From Anniella stebbinsi (Eukaryota > Chordata > Lepidosauria > Squamata > Anniellidae): a stretch of DNA of 64,000 nucleotides. The position numbers were made by a program, and so were the translations under genes. The DNA lies in NCBI GenBank assembly GCA_029215795.1, contig JARDYH010000002.1, positions 363,532,973 to 363,596,972 of the forward strand, given 5' to 3'. How positions within the stretch are numbered: the first letter of the stretch is position 1; every line of letters begins with the position of its first letter. Shown in pieces: positions 11,254 to 21,920 of this stretch. The notes beneath the pieces are model-generated. The model worked only from the letters and a program-made list of their open reading frames with translations. It did no database searches and was not told the DNA's origin.

Positions 11254-11573
11254 TAGGCTGGCCATATGAAAAGGAGGACAGGGTTCATGTAACTTTAACA
11301 GTTGTAGAGAAAAGGGAATTTCAGCCAGTGTCATTTGTATGCCATTAGTTCCTGGTGAAATCCCCTCTTCATCACAACAGTTAAAGTTGCAGGCACTATA
11401 CTAGAGTGACCATATACAAAAGAAGGCAGGGCCCCTGCAACTTTAACTGTTGTGATGAAGAGAGGATTTCACCAGGAATTAATGGCATACAAATGACACC
11501 GGCTGAAATCCCCTTTTCTCTACAACTGTTAAAGTTACATGAGCCCTGTCCTCCTTTCCATAGGGTCAGCCTA
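11254..11573 (+). mobile_element. Foldback hAT-like MITE, family A copy 4
   Basis: 320 bp, perfect 8-bp duplication CACAACAC (11246-11253 and 11574-11581). The tips are TAGGCTGGCC and GGTCAGCCTA. The arms carry the GCCATTAGTTCCTGGTG variant; the centre is CTAGAGTGACCATATAC. Confidence 0.92.
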
Positions 11574-13049
11574 CACAACACGTCATTGATAAGCAGAGCT
11601 TTGCAAAAGAAGCGATACTCAGACGTTTAAACCCAGGGAAAACCGACACACGTTCGGAGAATTGGGACTGTGATAGCAGGAACCACCCCACGCCCCAACT
11701 TCCAGATGTCAATTTGAACGTACACAGGTTTGGTTCAATGTATGGAAAACAGAGGTGGGTTCTGCTGGCATGGTCATGATCTCGCCTCCCTGCATGGGCA
11801 CTCCCTGGACATCTAAATAGAGCTATTGTTCACCTGGGCCTGTCCCCCCTCTTCAGAGTTTTGGAGTGATGAGGATAATACTGTATTAAAAGAGAGCCAC
11901 TGAGGCCCTCCATCTCAGTGCTGAGAGAAGTGGCAGAAAGTAGTTTGTAGTACTGAGGAAGAAGAAACACCATCACCACCCTGAGAAGCAGTGAGCTCAG
12001 CCAGTTGTTGCAAAAACCAGGTTCATTCATACGGGGATGGAGCGTACCAAAAGCGAGAATTAGGTAGATGCAGAGGGTCTCTTAAGAGTGGCACATGCCC
12101 CTGCCCACCATCAGTGGAGCGACTTCATTCCGATGAGAAGCATCTTGTTTCATGCCATGCACCGATGGCAACGTTCTGCTTTTCTCGCCCGTCAGTCCTG
12201 GAATTAAGAGCATGCCTGGGCAGGAAGAGGTTAACAGATCCCAGGCCCACAATGACAGCAGAAATCATGAAAGGTGACTGTGGGTTGGAGCCCCCGGTCT
12301 AGTCTCAAGAATTCCCCCAGATGGGGCTGAGAGGCTAAGGCCACGCCCACTTTTAAAGGCACAGTGCGCCAAGCGCAGGGGTCATTCTGTCACTGGGTTC
12401 GAATCCTCTTTTATCGCCGTCTGGTTGTCTGTTGTTTCAGTTCCCGCAACTGTTCCAAAGGCAGAAGGAAAAGGGGAGGAAGGAAGGATGGAAGGAAGAA
12501 AGAAGGAAAGCAGGAATTAGTATCCAGGTAGCGAAAGAGCATGCGAGAGGCAGCCAATAACATTATTAAGGAGTCATTAATAATGACGCACAGCCTCAAT
12601 TCACCAAGCATGGAGGGCAGGCATAGGTTGTTACTGCAATTGGAATTACAGAAGGCCCCAGAAAAAAATAAATCTCACCCATGGGATCCGACATGAACAC
12701 CCCACCACTCCAGTTCCTGTTCACAACCCAGCAAAGGAGATCCATTTGCGGAAAAAGGCTTCCAAGTGCCCAGCCGATGCGGATGCCCTACGTATCCCTG
12801 GACGCACATCGGCATTGCAACGCTCATCTGGGCTCCACTGGATCGACGGGATGCATCTTTTGATGCAGATGGAGATGGCCATCCCCAAAAGCAGGCCCGC
12901 GGGTTGTTGCACGTAACCCCAGCTGCATCTGGAGCCATAACCGCTTATGACCCATTTGCCTGCTTGAATTGGAGTGGCAAGACAGTGGACACATCTGGAG
13001 ATGGATTTGGGCTGAAACAGTTGTGCAAGTGCTTCAGTATGAGGTGCCA

Positions 13050-13232
13050 ATATGAGTCACGTCTGGACTATGTACCATTTGGTGATGGTTTTATTGTATT
13101 TAATTGTGTATTTGTACATTTAGAGTTATGATTTCAATGGTGTTCATGTGTCGTAATGTTTTTATATGGGTGGTTAGCTGCTCCAGTCACCTTGCGAGGA
13201 AGGATGGGATATAAATATAAAAGTAAATAAAG
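13050..13232 (+). mobile_element. L2-like 3' tail fragment
   Basis: GTGTCGTAATGTTTTTATAT...CACCTTGCGAGGAAGGATGG...ATATAAATATAAAAGTAAAT: the usual UTR and tail without coding sequence. Confidence 0.55.
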
Positions 13233-13575
13233 AAAGAAATATTGTGTCATAGATCGAGTGGATCAGCTTTTATCAGTTTAGGCTGATATACTACCTGTGA
13301 CCCTATCTGGACAGAGGCAGTCTGGTGCCCTTTATCCATCACTGGTAAACAAACTCCTGGTTGGATTACTGGTTGAATTACTGCAATGTGAGGTAGCTGG
13401 TGCCACTGTTGATGACTCAGAAACTTCAGTTAGTTCAATACAGAGTCGGTCGATATGACCATGCGACGTCACTGCTTCATTATCTGCTCTGGCTTCTAGT
13501 GCATTCTGAGCCCAATTCAAAGTGTTGGTACTGAATGGCTTGGGGTCAGAGTATCTAAAGGAAATTTTCTTCCAT

Positions 13576-14395
13576 GGCTCAGTTCAGACAACAGGTTTCT
13601 CAATGGTTAGGCTGACCATATGAAAAGGAGGACAGGACTCATGTAACTTTAACAGTTCCAGAGAAAAGGGAATTTCAGCCTACGTCATTTGTATGCAATT
13701 AGTACCTGGTGGAATCACCTCTTCATCAAAGCAATTAAAGTTGCATGCACTATGCTAGAGTGACCAGATACAAAAGAGGGCAGGGTCCCTGCAGCTTTAA
13801 CTGTTGTAATGAAGAGGGAATTTCACCAGGTACAAATTGCATACAAATGACTCTGGCTGAAATTCCCTCTTCTCTACAACTGTTAAAGTTACAGGAGCCC
13901 TGTCCTCCTTTTCAGATGGTCAGCCTATCAATGGTGGTTTTAGAACACCACGGTGGAGTTTTTACACCACCGTTGAGAAATGCATTGTCTGGCGGGAAAA
14001 CTCCATGCAACGGTGGAGATTTATTTTGTTTTGGAAAACACTCCATGCAGAATATCCACACTGTGCAGAGGAGAGTTCCTGCACAATGGTTGTGTTGCGT
14101 GTTGTTTGGTGGGCTCCGTGGAGTTTTCTGTTGGGTTGAGTTGACTTTTCCTACTGGCTTCAGAGTTCCCTGGCTAGAGCGGCGAAAGAAGCAAGTACCC
14201 CTATAGGAGAGTTGCCAGGATTGTTTTTTTGCAGCAATGGCTGATGGGATACCATCTGGAGGACTGGGGGAGGAGAGATGGCAGAACAACTGTCAATGAC
14301 ACATCCTGATGGATTTTACTCAACTCCACGGTAGCCCACAGTCACACAACAGTGGGGTCAGAACATGTTGCGTGGGGAGTTATTTGAAGTGAGCC
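13576..14395. mobile_element. Harbinger-like element (interrupted by family A copy 5)
   Basis: Left end GGCTCAGTTCAGACAACA; diverged right end GAAGTGAGCC; CAT flanks both ends (13573-13575 and 14396-14398). The interior (CTCCACGGTGGAG-like motifs, TTGCAGCAATGGCTGATGGG) is shared in inverted direction with 25700-26253. Confidence 0.75.
13608..13927 (+). mobile_element. Foldback hAT-like MITE, family A copy 5, inserted in a Harbinger-like element
   Basis: 320 bp, perfect 8-bp duplication TCAATGGT (13600-13607 and 13928-13935). Both flanks belong to the Harbinger-like element at 13576-14395, so this insertion is younger than that element. Confidence 0.92.
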
Positions 14396-14733
14396 CATAA
14401 GTAACTGCTAGAGTCCTTTGGTCATCTTTGGAGAGACCCTTCACTTGGTGCTCCTGCTGAAGGCAGTGAGGCAGGTGGCTACAAGAGGGAGGGCCTTATC
14501 CGTTGTGGCACCCTGTTTATAGAATGATCTCCCAAAGAGGTTTGCCTGTACCTACATTGGTATCACTGTGGTGCCAGGCCTTTCTTTTTCCCCAGGGATA
14601 TGAGATTTTAGGTTTTATTGTTGTTTTTACAAATTTTCCTGTTCTTTTGTATCATATTTTATCCTTTTAGGTTTTTGTAACCCACCTAGAGAATATTTGT
14701 TATTGGCGGGATTAAAAATAAAATGAAAATCAG
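14396..14733 (+). mobile_element. L2-like LINE 3' end
   Basis: TGTTTATAGAATGATCTCCC corresponds to the LWNxLP motif, followed by CTTTCTTTTTCCCCAGGGAT and TAACCCACCTAGAGAATATT, with a short A-rich tail. Confidence 0.6.
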
Positions 14734-15365
14734 GGTTATGTATTCACTGGCAACAATGACACCAGACAGGTGCAGAGAAGAACTCCCACAGGGAAATGGA
14801 TCCAGATTTCTTGGGATACGGGATCAGTGTTCACTGCCCTGTGAATCTTCTGCCCCTTTCTCAGTTGTTGGAAAAGCACAAGACGTGACAAAAAGTGGTA
14901 CATCTCCTTGAGTTACAAATCTGCATGCAGTAACTTTGATTTCAGTGTGGTTCAGTCTGGCGAAGGTGGGAAAGTAGCATAGCAAAGTTTAGTTTTTTCC
15001 TGGGGCAGAATTTTAAAAAATGTTGCTGTCTCCAGGGATTAGTGGGTAATCAGGTGCATTATCAAATACACCTTTAAGAGCCTGCCCGATGGAAGATCTT
15101 GAGAACCAACCCAAATGTGCAGGTAGGCATTTGGGATAGTCTTCATGGGACCGTTCCACTTGTAGAATGCATGTGAGGGGATTGCTTGTTTGAAAGTATC
15201 CCCTATCAATCTCTTCTTGACAAAGCTAACATTTTTGAGGCAGGGGAATTTTAAACAAGCCCTCCTGGCTCCACTGGGTATTTTAGAGGTGGTATAGTCC
15301 CAGCAGAGGAACACCCCAGTTCATTTAAGTTAGCTGTCCGGGAAGAATGAAAAAAAGGCTCTTAC

Positions 15366-15444
15366 TTTTGCAGGTTGGGACCTTGCTGCTCCACATCCCA
15401 TCCTTCATGCACTCGATCTGGAACGTTTCGCTCTCCACATCATC
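15366..15444 (-). CDS. MASP1: MASP1 exon encoding second half of CCP1/sushi 1 (exon 8 equivalent)
   Basis: Minus-strand exon of 79 bp (26 codons plus 1 base), phases 0 then 1. The peptide is DDVESETFQIECMKDG followed by MWSSKVPTCK; it carries sushi cysteines 3 and 4 and the conserved Trp. The acceptor is CCCTCTATGCAG and the donor is GTAAGAGCCT. In mammals transcripts branch after this exon: splicing to a short terminal exon gives MAp44, and splicing to CCP2 exons gives MASP-1 or MASP-3. The single leftover base A after TGCAAA fits either route. It is the last MASP1 coding exon I can find in the window. Confidence 0.95.
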
Positions 15445-16398
15445 CTGCATAGAGGGATGCCAGTGGAAGAGAGGAATATAGCAGAACAGGGATGAGCAAC
15501 CTATGCGCCACGTTTGCCCTATGATAACCTCTTTCCCACACTTTTGAAGGGCGTACCCCAAAATGCCTCTGGGAAGCCCACATGCCTAGAAGGCAATAGC
15601 CCCCAGCAACTGGTATGGGCTAACTCTACCATGGGAGGGTGATGGATTGTGCCTCCCAACTACCCCTCATTAGGCTGCCCATTCAGGGAGGGACCATAGC
15701 TTAGCGTGATAGAGCATGTCCTTTGCTTGCAGAGGGTCTCAGGTTTGATCCCCGGCTTCCCCAGGTAGGGTGAGGAAAGCATCCAGGCTGAAACTCTGGA
15801 GAGCCATGGCTTCAGTCAGTGTTGATAATTCTAGGCTAGATGGACCAAAGGTCTGACTCAATATAACGCAGCTTCCCATGTTCCTATGCTTCTGCCCCTG
15901 CCCCAATGATGCCTCCCCCAGCTGCCTGCCTACCAGCTGGCCAGTGTGATGAGCCCCTGTCACCACTTTGGATTTTAATGGAAGACAATAGTTGCTACTC
16001 TAGGAAACTGGCTGGCGGCACGATGAAGAGGTTTTCCAGAGTGCACCTCGCCCCATGACTCTTGCTCTGAGGAAATGATGAAATTGTCCATGCTAAAATA
16101 ACTATAAAAAGGTGACTGGGCGGGGGGGGGGATGGGTGAGCTGGGGGGATGGGTGTGTGGGTGTGTAGTGGAGGAGGCGCAGATAGAGTACCTTGCCTCC
16201 GAACACGGAGACTCCATTTTAGTTGACCACAGACCCGTGCTCAGTGAATCTGTCTCATCCTTTCTTAAAGTCATCTAAGCCAACCTTCCTGAATCCACCC
16301 CAAGCCAACGGCTCATTTTGAGTCAGTTTTGACTGCAGCCAACGCTACCGAACCCGCATCCTGGGTCCCAATGAGCTCTGACCCAGTGAGCGGTATAC
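15445..16398 (-). other. MASP1: MASP1 intron 7 (954 bp)
   Basis: Intron between the two CCP1 exons. It holds a tRNA-derived SINE at about 15687-15892. The remainder, including a G-rich tract near 16120-16150, shows no feature I can name. Confidence 0.9.
15687..15892 (+). mobile_element. tRNA-derived SINE, full-length member, in intron 7
   Basis: ATAGCTTAGCGTGATAGAGC, CTCAGGTTTGATCCCC, CTCTGGAGAGCCATGG and the 3' module GGCTAGATGGACCAAAGG ... ACGCAGCTTCCCATGTTCC. Confidence 0.8.
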
Positions 16399-16517
16399 CT
16401 TGAGGACGTTGTATCCTGTGTTGCAGCTGATGACCACCTGGTCCTTGAAGGTGTACGTTGCCTGGGAGGGCTCAATTTTGCCATTGGGTGGAGGCTCCGG
16501 AAGCGGGCAGGGCTCCC
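16399..16517 (-). CDS. MASP1: MASP1 exon encoding first half of CCP1/sushi 1 (exon 7 equivalent)
   Basis: Minus-strand exon of 119 bp (2 bases plus 39 codons), phases 1 then 0. It encodes EPCPLPEPPPNGKIEPSQA and then TYTFKDQVVISCNTGYNVLK: cysteines 1 and 2 of a complement control protein module. In the protein this module connects CUB2 to CCP2 and the protease domain, and also forms the C-terminal part of the non-catalytic isoform MAp44. The donor is GTATACCGCT. The acceptor is odd: seven A residues sit directly before the AG, and the pyrimidine tract upstream is largely a CT microsatellite (GA-rich on the plus strand at about 16541-16566). The length is the same as in human. Confidence 0.94.
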
Positions 16518-16664
16518 CTTTTTTTGGAGAGGGCGGACATGGAGAGAGAAAGAGAGAGAGAGAGAGGAGGGAGAAAAATTCCTGGTTAAAGAAAAAGCAT
16601 TGTTGAACTAGCTGTGGAACTCCCATTCCGGTGTGGTCAAGGGACAACCTCATCCACCAGTGGC

Positions 16665-16706
<42 letters not shown>

Positions 16707-16985
16707 GATTTATTTCTTACCTGCCTCTCCGTCTAGATCGAGGCGGGGAACAACAACATGATAAAATACATAAAACTAATTAAAACATGACAAATATTAT
16801 TAAAACTGCATTAAAACATCCTAAAACATCCTAAAAACATTCTAAAAATTACACTGGATATGCCTGCCGGAAGAGAACAGTCTTTACAGCTTTCTTAAAT
16901 TCTAAAAGACTGTTAAGTTGACGAGTCTCCTCCGGCAGGTCATTCCACAGTCTGGGAGCAGCAGAAGAGAAGGTCCTCTGGGTAA
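16665..16985 (-). mobile_element. L2-like LINE 3' end
   Basis: AAT microsatellite (16665-16705) followed by TTTATTTCTTACCTGCC and the reverse complement of the RTFSSAAPRLWNDLPEE coding tail (about 16925-16985). Same lineage as 20205-21178. 5'-truncated. Confidence 0.78.
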
Positions 16986-16989
16986 CAGA

Positions 16990-17340
16990 TTAGTTATTAA
17001 TTGATTTGATTTATATACCACCTTGCCACAAAAATGGCACTCTAGGTGGCCTGCAACAAGAAGACCAGGATTAAAGCAGAAACATAATTGAAACCATCAG
17101 AAAAAACAAATAAATTAAAGGCACAATTAAAAACACAGCCTTAAAAGGAATAATCAGCATCCAAACAATTACGCCTACCCTTCAGAAAGAGGCCAGCTTA
17201 CCTGCCAAAGTCCTGCTTGAATCAAAATGTCCTTGCTTGCCAGTAGAAGGAACAGAGAGGTCAACCCATCCTCTCACAGCAGAGAGCTCCAGGACCTGGA
17301 ATTGGTCACCAAGATGGCCCTCTCTTGTACCCCACCAAAT
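16990..17340 (-). mobile_element. Another LINE 3'-end fragment (L2-like)
   Basis: Begins TTTGATTTATATACCACCTT and includes GGCCTGCAACAAGAAG and AAAAACACAGCC; resembles L2-type 3' tails of a different subfamily. Coding remains are too diverged to read. Confidence 0.5.
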
Positions 17341-17492
17341 GAGCCTTTGTTAGTGATGGAACCGAGTTGTACTGGGCTTTATTGGTCCTAGGAAACTATT
17401 ATGAGAACCAGGAGCCATGATAGGGACTCAGATCTCCAACAATGATATCTCCATCAATTTCTGCTCACTGAATGGGCAATCTCAGCCGTCCC

Positions 17493-17612
17493 CAATCTGG
17501 TGCCGTCCATACCTTTTGGATTACAACTCTCAGAATGCCTGACCATTGGCCATGCTGGGTAGGGCTGATGGGAAACTGAGTCCCAAAAAAACTGGAGGGC
17601 CCCAGATTGGGA
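17493..17612. repeat. Palindromic dispersed repeat (ACAACTC / AACTGAGTC arms)
   Basis: Contains CCAATCTGGTGCCGTCC and GGGCCCCAGATTGGG at opposite ends and GGCCATGCTGGGTAGGGCTG in the middle. The same family occurs at 25024-25152, 28708-28862, 45850-45968, 42430-42520 and 62940-63035. Confidence 0.6.
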
Positions 17613-17876
17613 CAATTGGGCTGTTGTAATGCTGTTCAGCAGGCAATAAGTCTTGGCTGAGATGGGGTTAGGGAGGTGTCAATGAAATGTTAATTCACCT
17701 AGGTGAAAAAGACATTTTACAGCTGGCTTAGCCTGTGCCAATTGCATTCAGCCAATGGGTGGCAAATGTCTCCCTTAGGATGGATTGCTGAAAGCCTCAT
17801 AGCGCAACTCTAAGTATGGAAGAGCAGCACTTTAAGGCTGCAGTCCTGGGAGTAAATTCCATTGAACACAATAGCT

Positions 17877-18196
17877 TAGGGTGACCAGATAAAATCCAGG
17901 TCAGGGCACCTGTAACTTTAACAGTTGTAGAGAAAAGGGAATTTCAGCCCGTGTCATTTGTATGCAATTAGTTCCTGGTGAAATTCCCTCTTCATCACAA
18001 CAGTTAAAGGTGCAGGCACTATACTAGAGTGACCATATACAAAAGAAGGCAGGGCCCCTTCAACTTTAACTGTTGTGATGAAGAGGGAATTGCACCAGGA
18101 ACTAATTGCATACAAATGACACCGGCTGAAATTCCCTTTTCTCTACAACTGTTAAAGTTACAGGAGCCCTGACCTGGATTTTATCTGGTCACTCTG
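17877..18196 (+). mobile_element. Foldback hAT-like MITE, family A copy 6
   Basis: 320 bp, with the alternative outer ends: TAGGGTGACCAGATAAAATC at the left and GATTTTATCTGGTCACTCTG at the right. The arms and centre match family A. No clear target duplication was seen. It lies in MASP1 intron 6. Confidence 0.85.
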
Positions 18197-18199
18197 TTA

Positions 18200-18432
18200 G
18201 AGTTTAAGAGAGCGATAAAGACTGATCTCTTCCGGCAGGCCAGCCCAGTCAAATTTTAAGACTTTGTTGATATTTTAATAATGTATTAATTTTATACGCT
18301 TTTAATCAGTTTAATGTATTTTATATGTATTTTATACTGTTTTTACTGATGTTGTTCCCCTCCTCGATCCAGAGGGAGAGGCGGGTAAGAAATAAATAAA
18401 TAAATTATTATTATTATTATTATTCTATTATT
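18200..18432 (+). mobile_element. L2-like LINE 3' end, plus orientation
   Basis: Starts in the coding tail (ATAAAGACTGATCTCTTCCG, the F-K-x-x-L-x-R-Q end), then an AT-rich UTR, GGGAGAGGCGGGTAAGAAAT and an ATT microsatellite. It follows family A copy 6 directly. Confidence 0.75.
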
Positions 18433-19040
18433 ATTATAGCACTATTATTTACTCATGCATTGCTTAAGTGTATTTAGATTTTGCAGGGAAGTGTTGCAAA
18501 CTAGATGTAGTTGTTCCTGCCTCTGGTGACCATCCCTCCACCCAACCAGCCACAGTGGACACCAGCCTTCACTGACAATGGGACTTAATTCTGAGTAAAC
18601 CAACTTAGTGCTGCACTCTTAGTGCTGAAGTCAAACTGTTGGAGTTTGAAAAGATGGGTGCCATGTTTTTTTCCCCATTTATTTTATCATGTGGTCTTTG
18701 TCTGGAAAAACTGGGGCTTCTGCTTATACCAAGGGCTCCTCTTTGCACCTAGGCCAAGGAGATGGGGTCAAGGACATGAACATGCTTTACCCAGGCAGTC
18801 CCCCAACCAAACAGGAAGTAGCTTGCGGGGGAGGGGCAGATTTGATCTGGGCAGACTGAAATGAGAACTTCTTCCATCTGGTCCTCTTCGTGTGGATTTA
18901 AGGGGAGGGGGCTATCATGGACCTGGCCATTGTCTCCTCAGCTTGCCCAATCCTACCTGACCTCTTTAGGTATCTCACAGCAAAATGTATCACATGCTTC
19001 CAAGCAAAATGAAGGAGCGTCATGTCGGGGAAGCAGTTAC

Positions 19041-19188
19041 CGATTGCCGTGTAGGTCAGCTTCCACCCTCCATTTTCTCCAGAGTTATCACTATGGAACA
19101 GGATTTGGACGCTGTTGCTCTGGGTCTCGATACGTCCTGGAGATCTTTCTCCACAAAAAGGCCCAAACTCCTTCAGTCCAGCTTTGAT
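19041..19188 (-). CDS. MASP1: MASP1 exon encoding second half of CUB2 (exon 6 equivalent)
   Basis: Minus-strand exon of 148 bp (49 codons plus 1 base), phases 0 then 1. The peptide begins IKAGLKEFGPFCGERSPG and continues through QILFHSDNSGENGGWKLTYT to a split Gly. FCG supplies the fourth CUB2 cysteine; the Asp in FHSDNS is the conserved CUB calcium ligand position. The acceptor is CCTTCCTGACAG and the donor is GTAACTGCTT. The residue pattern matches human MASP-1 closely, with the usual substitutions expected between mammals and reptiles. No frameshift or stop is present. Confidence 0.96.
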
Positions 19189-20108
19189 CTGTCAGGAAGG
19201 ACAATCAAAGGATGAGCAGAGAAAGGGTTCAATTCCATGTAGAGTTTGGTACCCAGAAACAACAAAGTGTTCTATGTCACCATAAAGACTCATGCATTTA
19301 TTCTGGATATGGTCCAGTATATCAGATGCACCCAGATCGGTGATGGAAGAAAGGTGGGCTAGAAATGTACGTAGCAATTAACTAACTAGCTAAATTAATA
19401 GTGTTGATCATAGGAGGATGCAAGAAGGGAGATCTGAGACCCTGCTGGCTCAGTCAAAAGATATAATAGGAACGTTTAAGGGAAGTCTCTTTGTTCCATG
19501 AGCATTGTCCATGCTTCCTTAGGAAGGCTGCATTGATACTCTGGGAACCATCATTGTTTGTGACAGTGATCCACCTTGTCAAATGCAAGCCCCCCACCCA
19601 CAACTGCCCAACATTTAATCTGCTATCACGGGCCTGTAAAACAAGCAGTGGATGGGTTATCAAGAACCTGACAGGCCATTGTCCATGATGTGGGTCATAT
19701 TCTGCTTGCTTGGTCACATTGTTCAGGGCTGTCTTGACCTAAGAGGTCAAGGACCATTATTTTCTCATTTGTGGCTATTTGAAGCTTATACTGAGTCAGA
19801 CCAGCAATCCCCCTAGCCCAGCGCTATCTACTGTGATTGACAGAGGCGCTCTGAGGTGTAGGGTGGTCATGAATCATCCTTTACAGTCGACAGTCCTCTA
19901 TTTGATGGACTGTCAGAGGTCAATCCTCTGTTTGCAGACAGCCTCTCTTTGAAGGGCTGTTCAAGTACAGTTTAAAGATAATGCATAAAATCTAACAAAA
20001 GTCTTACTTGAAGTAGACCCACTGGAATGAATATGACTAGTTGAAGTCCCATCCATTCCAATGGCTCTGTTCTAAATAGGACTTATGCTGAATTTTATCC
20101 AACAAACT

Positions 20109-20207
20109 ATAAGCAGGAAAAACAGAAGAGGCCTTGACTCATGTAACTTTAACAGTTGCAGAGAAAAGGGAATTTCAGCTGGCGTCATTTGTATGCAATG
20201 AGTAGTA

Positions 20208-20247
<40 letters not shown>

Positions 20248-21406
20248 TAATAATAATACATTTATTTCTTACCCGCCTCTCCATCTGGATCGAGGCGGGG
20301 AACAACAATATAATAAAATACATAAAACTGATTAAAACATGACACACATTATTAAAACTGCATTAAAACATCCTAAAACATCCTAAAAGCATTCTAAAAT
20401 TCCACTGGATATGCCCGCCGGAAGAGAACAGTCTTTATGGCTTTCTTAAATTCTAAAAGACTGTTAAGTTGACGAGTCTTCTCTGGCAGGTCATTCCACA
20501 GTCTGGGAGCAGCAGAAGAGAAGGTCCTCTGGGTAACGGTTGTCAGCCTAGTTTTCACTGACTGAAGTAGGTTCTTCCCAGAGGACCTGAGCGTGTGGGG
20601 CGGATTGTATGGGAGAAGGCGATCCCATAGGTAACCTGGACCCAAACCACATAGGGCTTTAACGGTAATAACCAACACTTTATACTTCGCCCGGAAACTA
20701 ATTGGCAGCCAGTGGAGTGATTTTAAAGCTGGCGTAATATGGTCACCCCTAGGTGTACCGGTAACCAACCTGGCTGCCATATTTTGAACTAGTTGAAGTT
20801 TCTGGACTAGGCACAGAGGTAGCCCTATGTACAGCGCATTGCAGAAGTCGAGCCTCGAAGTTACCAGCGCGTGCACTACCGTCTTTAGGTCTTCCTACAC
20901 TAGGAAGGGGCGCAGCTGGTGTATCAGCCGAAGCTGCTAGAAGGCACTCCTGGCTGTCGCATCTATCTGGGCTGTCATTTGGAGCGACGGATCCAGGAGC
21001 ACCCCCAAGCTGCGAACACAGTCTTTCAGGGGGAGTGTAACCCCATCCATAACTGGTTGACACACCTCCAAACCCAGGTTGCGGCCTTTGACAGCAAGCA
21101 CCTCTGTCTTGTCTGGATTCAGCTTCAGTTTGTTTTTCCTCATCCAGCCCATTACCACCTCTAAGCATTCATTCAGAGGAGTACCTGGTGAAATCCCCTT
21201 TTCATCACAACAATTAAAGTTGCAGGCACTATACTAGAGTGACCATATACAAAAGAAGGCAGGGTCCCTGCAGCTTTAACTGTTGTAATGAAGAGGGAAT
21301 TTCACCAGGAACTAATTGCATACAAATGACACTGGCTGAAATTGCCTTTTCTCTACAACTGTTAAAGTTACATGAGCCCTGTCCTCCTTTTCATATGGTC
21401 AGCCTA
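20109..21406 (+). mobile_element. Foldback hAT-like MITE, family A copy 7, split by an L2 insertion
   Basis: Left part about 20109-20204 and right part 21179-21406. The left tip is degraded; the right tip is TGGTCAGCCTA. The copy is broken in the left arm at GCAATGAGTA by 974 bp of L2-like retrotransposon, with GAGTA repeated on both sides of the break. Confidence 0.85.
20205..21178 (-). mobile_element. L2-like LINE (same lineage as 38765-40320) inserted in a MITE
   Basis: 974 bp, 5'-truncated, with an ATT/AAT microsatellite tail (20205-20262). The coding remnant 20876-20394 (minus) reads LVTSRLDFCNALYIGLPLCL and RTFSSAAPRLWNDLPEKTRQ; an upstream frame (21158-20937) has KNKLKLNPDKTEVL. Frame breaks separate them. 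GAGTA flanks it (20200-20204 and 21179-21183), giving a short target duplication within family A copy 7. Confidence 0.85.
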
Positions 21407-21920
21407 GATTACATATATACACATAAATCAGCATATCAAATTTTTGCACAACTCTGTGCTCTCTTTTGTTCCACTTTTTGGCAATACATGCAAACTTTTT
21501 TTGCTGATGTGTAACTGGTCACCCAACCAAGGTGTTTCTCTGCTTTGCTATGTGAAATCCTTTTTAGTAGTGATTGTGGAGCTTGAAGTTGGGAGGGATC
21601 TTCTAGATGTAAAGTATGCATTCTACCACAAGCTCTCTCTGCTGTAACTGAGTTCTGGAACCCCCGTTTCCTACACTGTGTCTACTTCAACCTGGATTGA
21701 AATTTGGCCAAAGGATATAAGATGGCACATCCAAAATGGCCATCATGATAGATTATTGTGATGTGGCTGCCATGTTGAATGAGGCAGCCGTCAAATTGGC
21801 ATAGGCCATGCAGGAATGGTGTCTTGCCTAAAGCATTTATTTTTGGCGTTAGCACTTCTATTAGAAGAATGGATACGTTAGGGAGGGGAGGTTGAAATTC
21901 CTGAGTTAAGGATGTTGCGG

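Larger units (their letters stand above)
1..15365 (-). other. MASP1: MASP1 intron 8 (start of the intron; continues beyond base 1)
   Basis: Inferred to be intronic because CCP1 ends at 15366 and no CCP2, MAp44-terminal or protease exon was recognised to its left. Most of it is repeats listed separately. Stretches where I see no feature I can name are roughly 1-340, 382-555, 3100-3580, 4130-4457, 4480-5050, 6170-6890, 7023-7290, 8430-8980, 9190-9340, 10860-11250, 11582-13050 and 14740-15365. Part of 3620-4125 is a CpG-rich dispersed sequence resembling 30700-31130. The block at about 12690-13030 is also GC-rich and of unknown origin. A MAp44 exon is expected somewhere in this intron but its ~17-codon coding part is too short to find by eye. 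Confidence 0.7.
16518..19040 (-). other. MASP1: MASP1 intron 6 (2,523 bp)
   Basis: It begins (in transcript sense) at 19040 with GTAACT. It contains L2 fragments (16665-16985, 16990-17340 and 18200-18432), a palindromic repeat (17493-17612) and a full 320-bp foldback hAT MITE (17877-18196). Bases 17613-17876 and 18433-19040 have no recognised feature. Confidence 0.9.

Noticed and set aside
12411..13131. Several overlapping frames in a GC-rich block
   Set aside because: No domain, no splice signals and no transposon borders could be confirmed, so no gene is called.
15687..15892. Possible tRNA gene with A and B boxes
   Set aside because: The head lacks a tRNA cloverleaf and is followed by the repeated SINE body seen at several sites.
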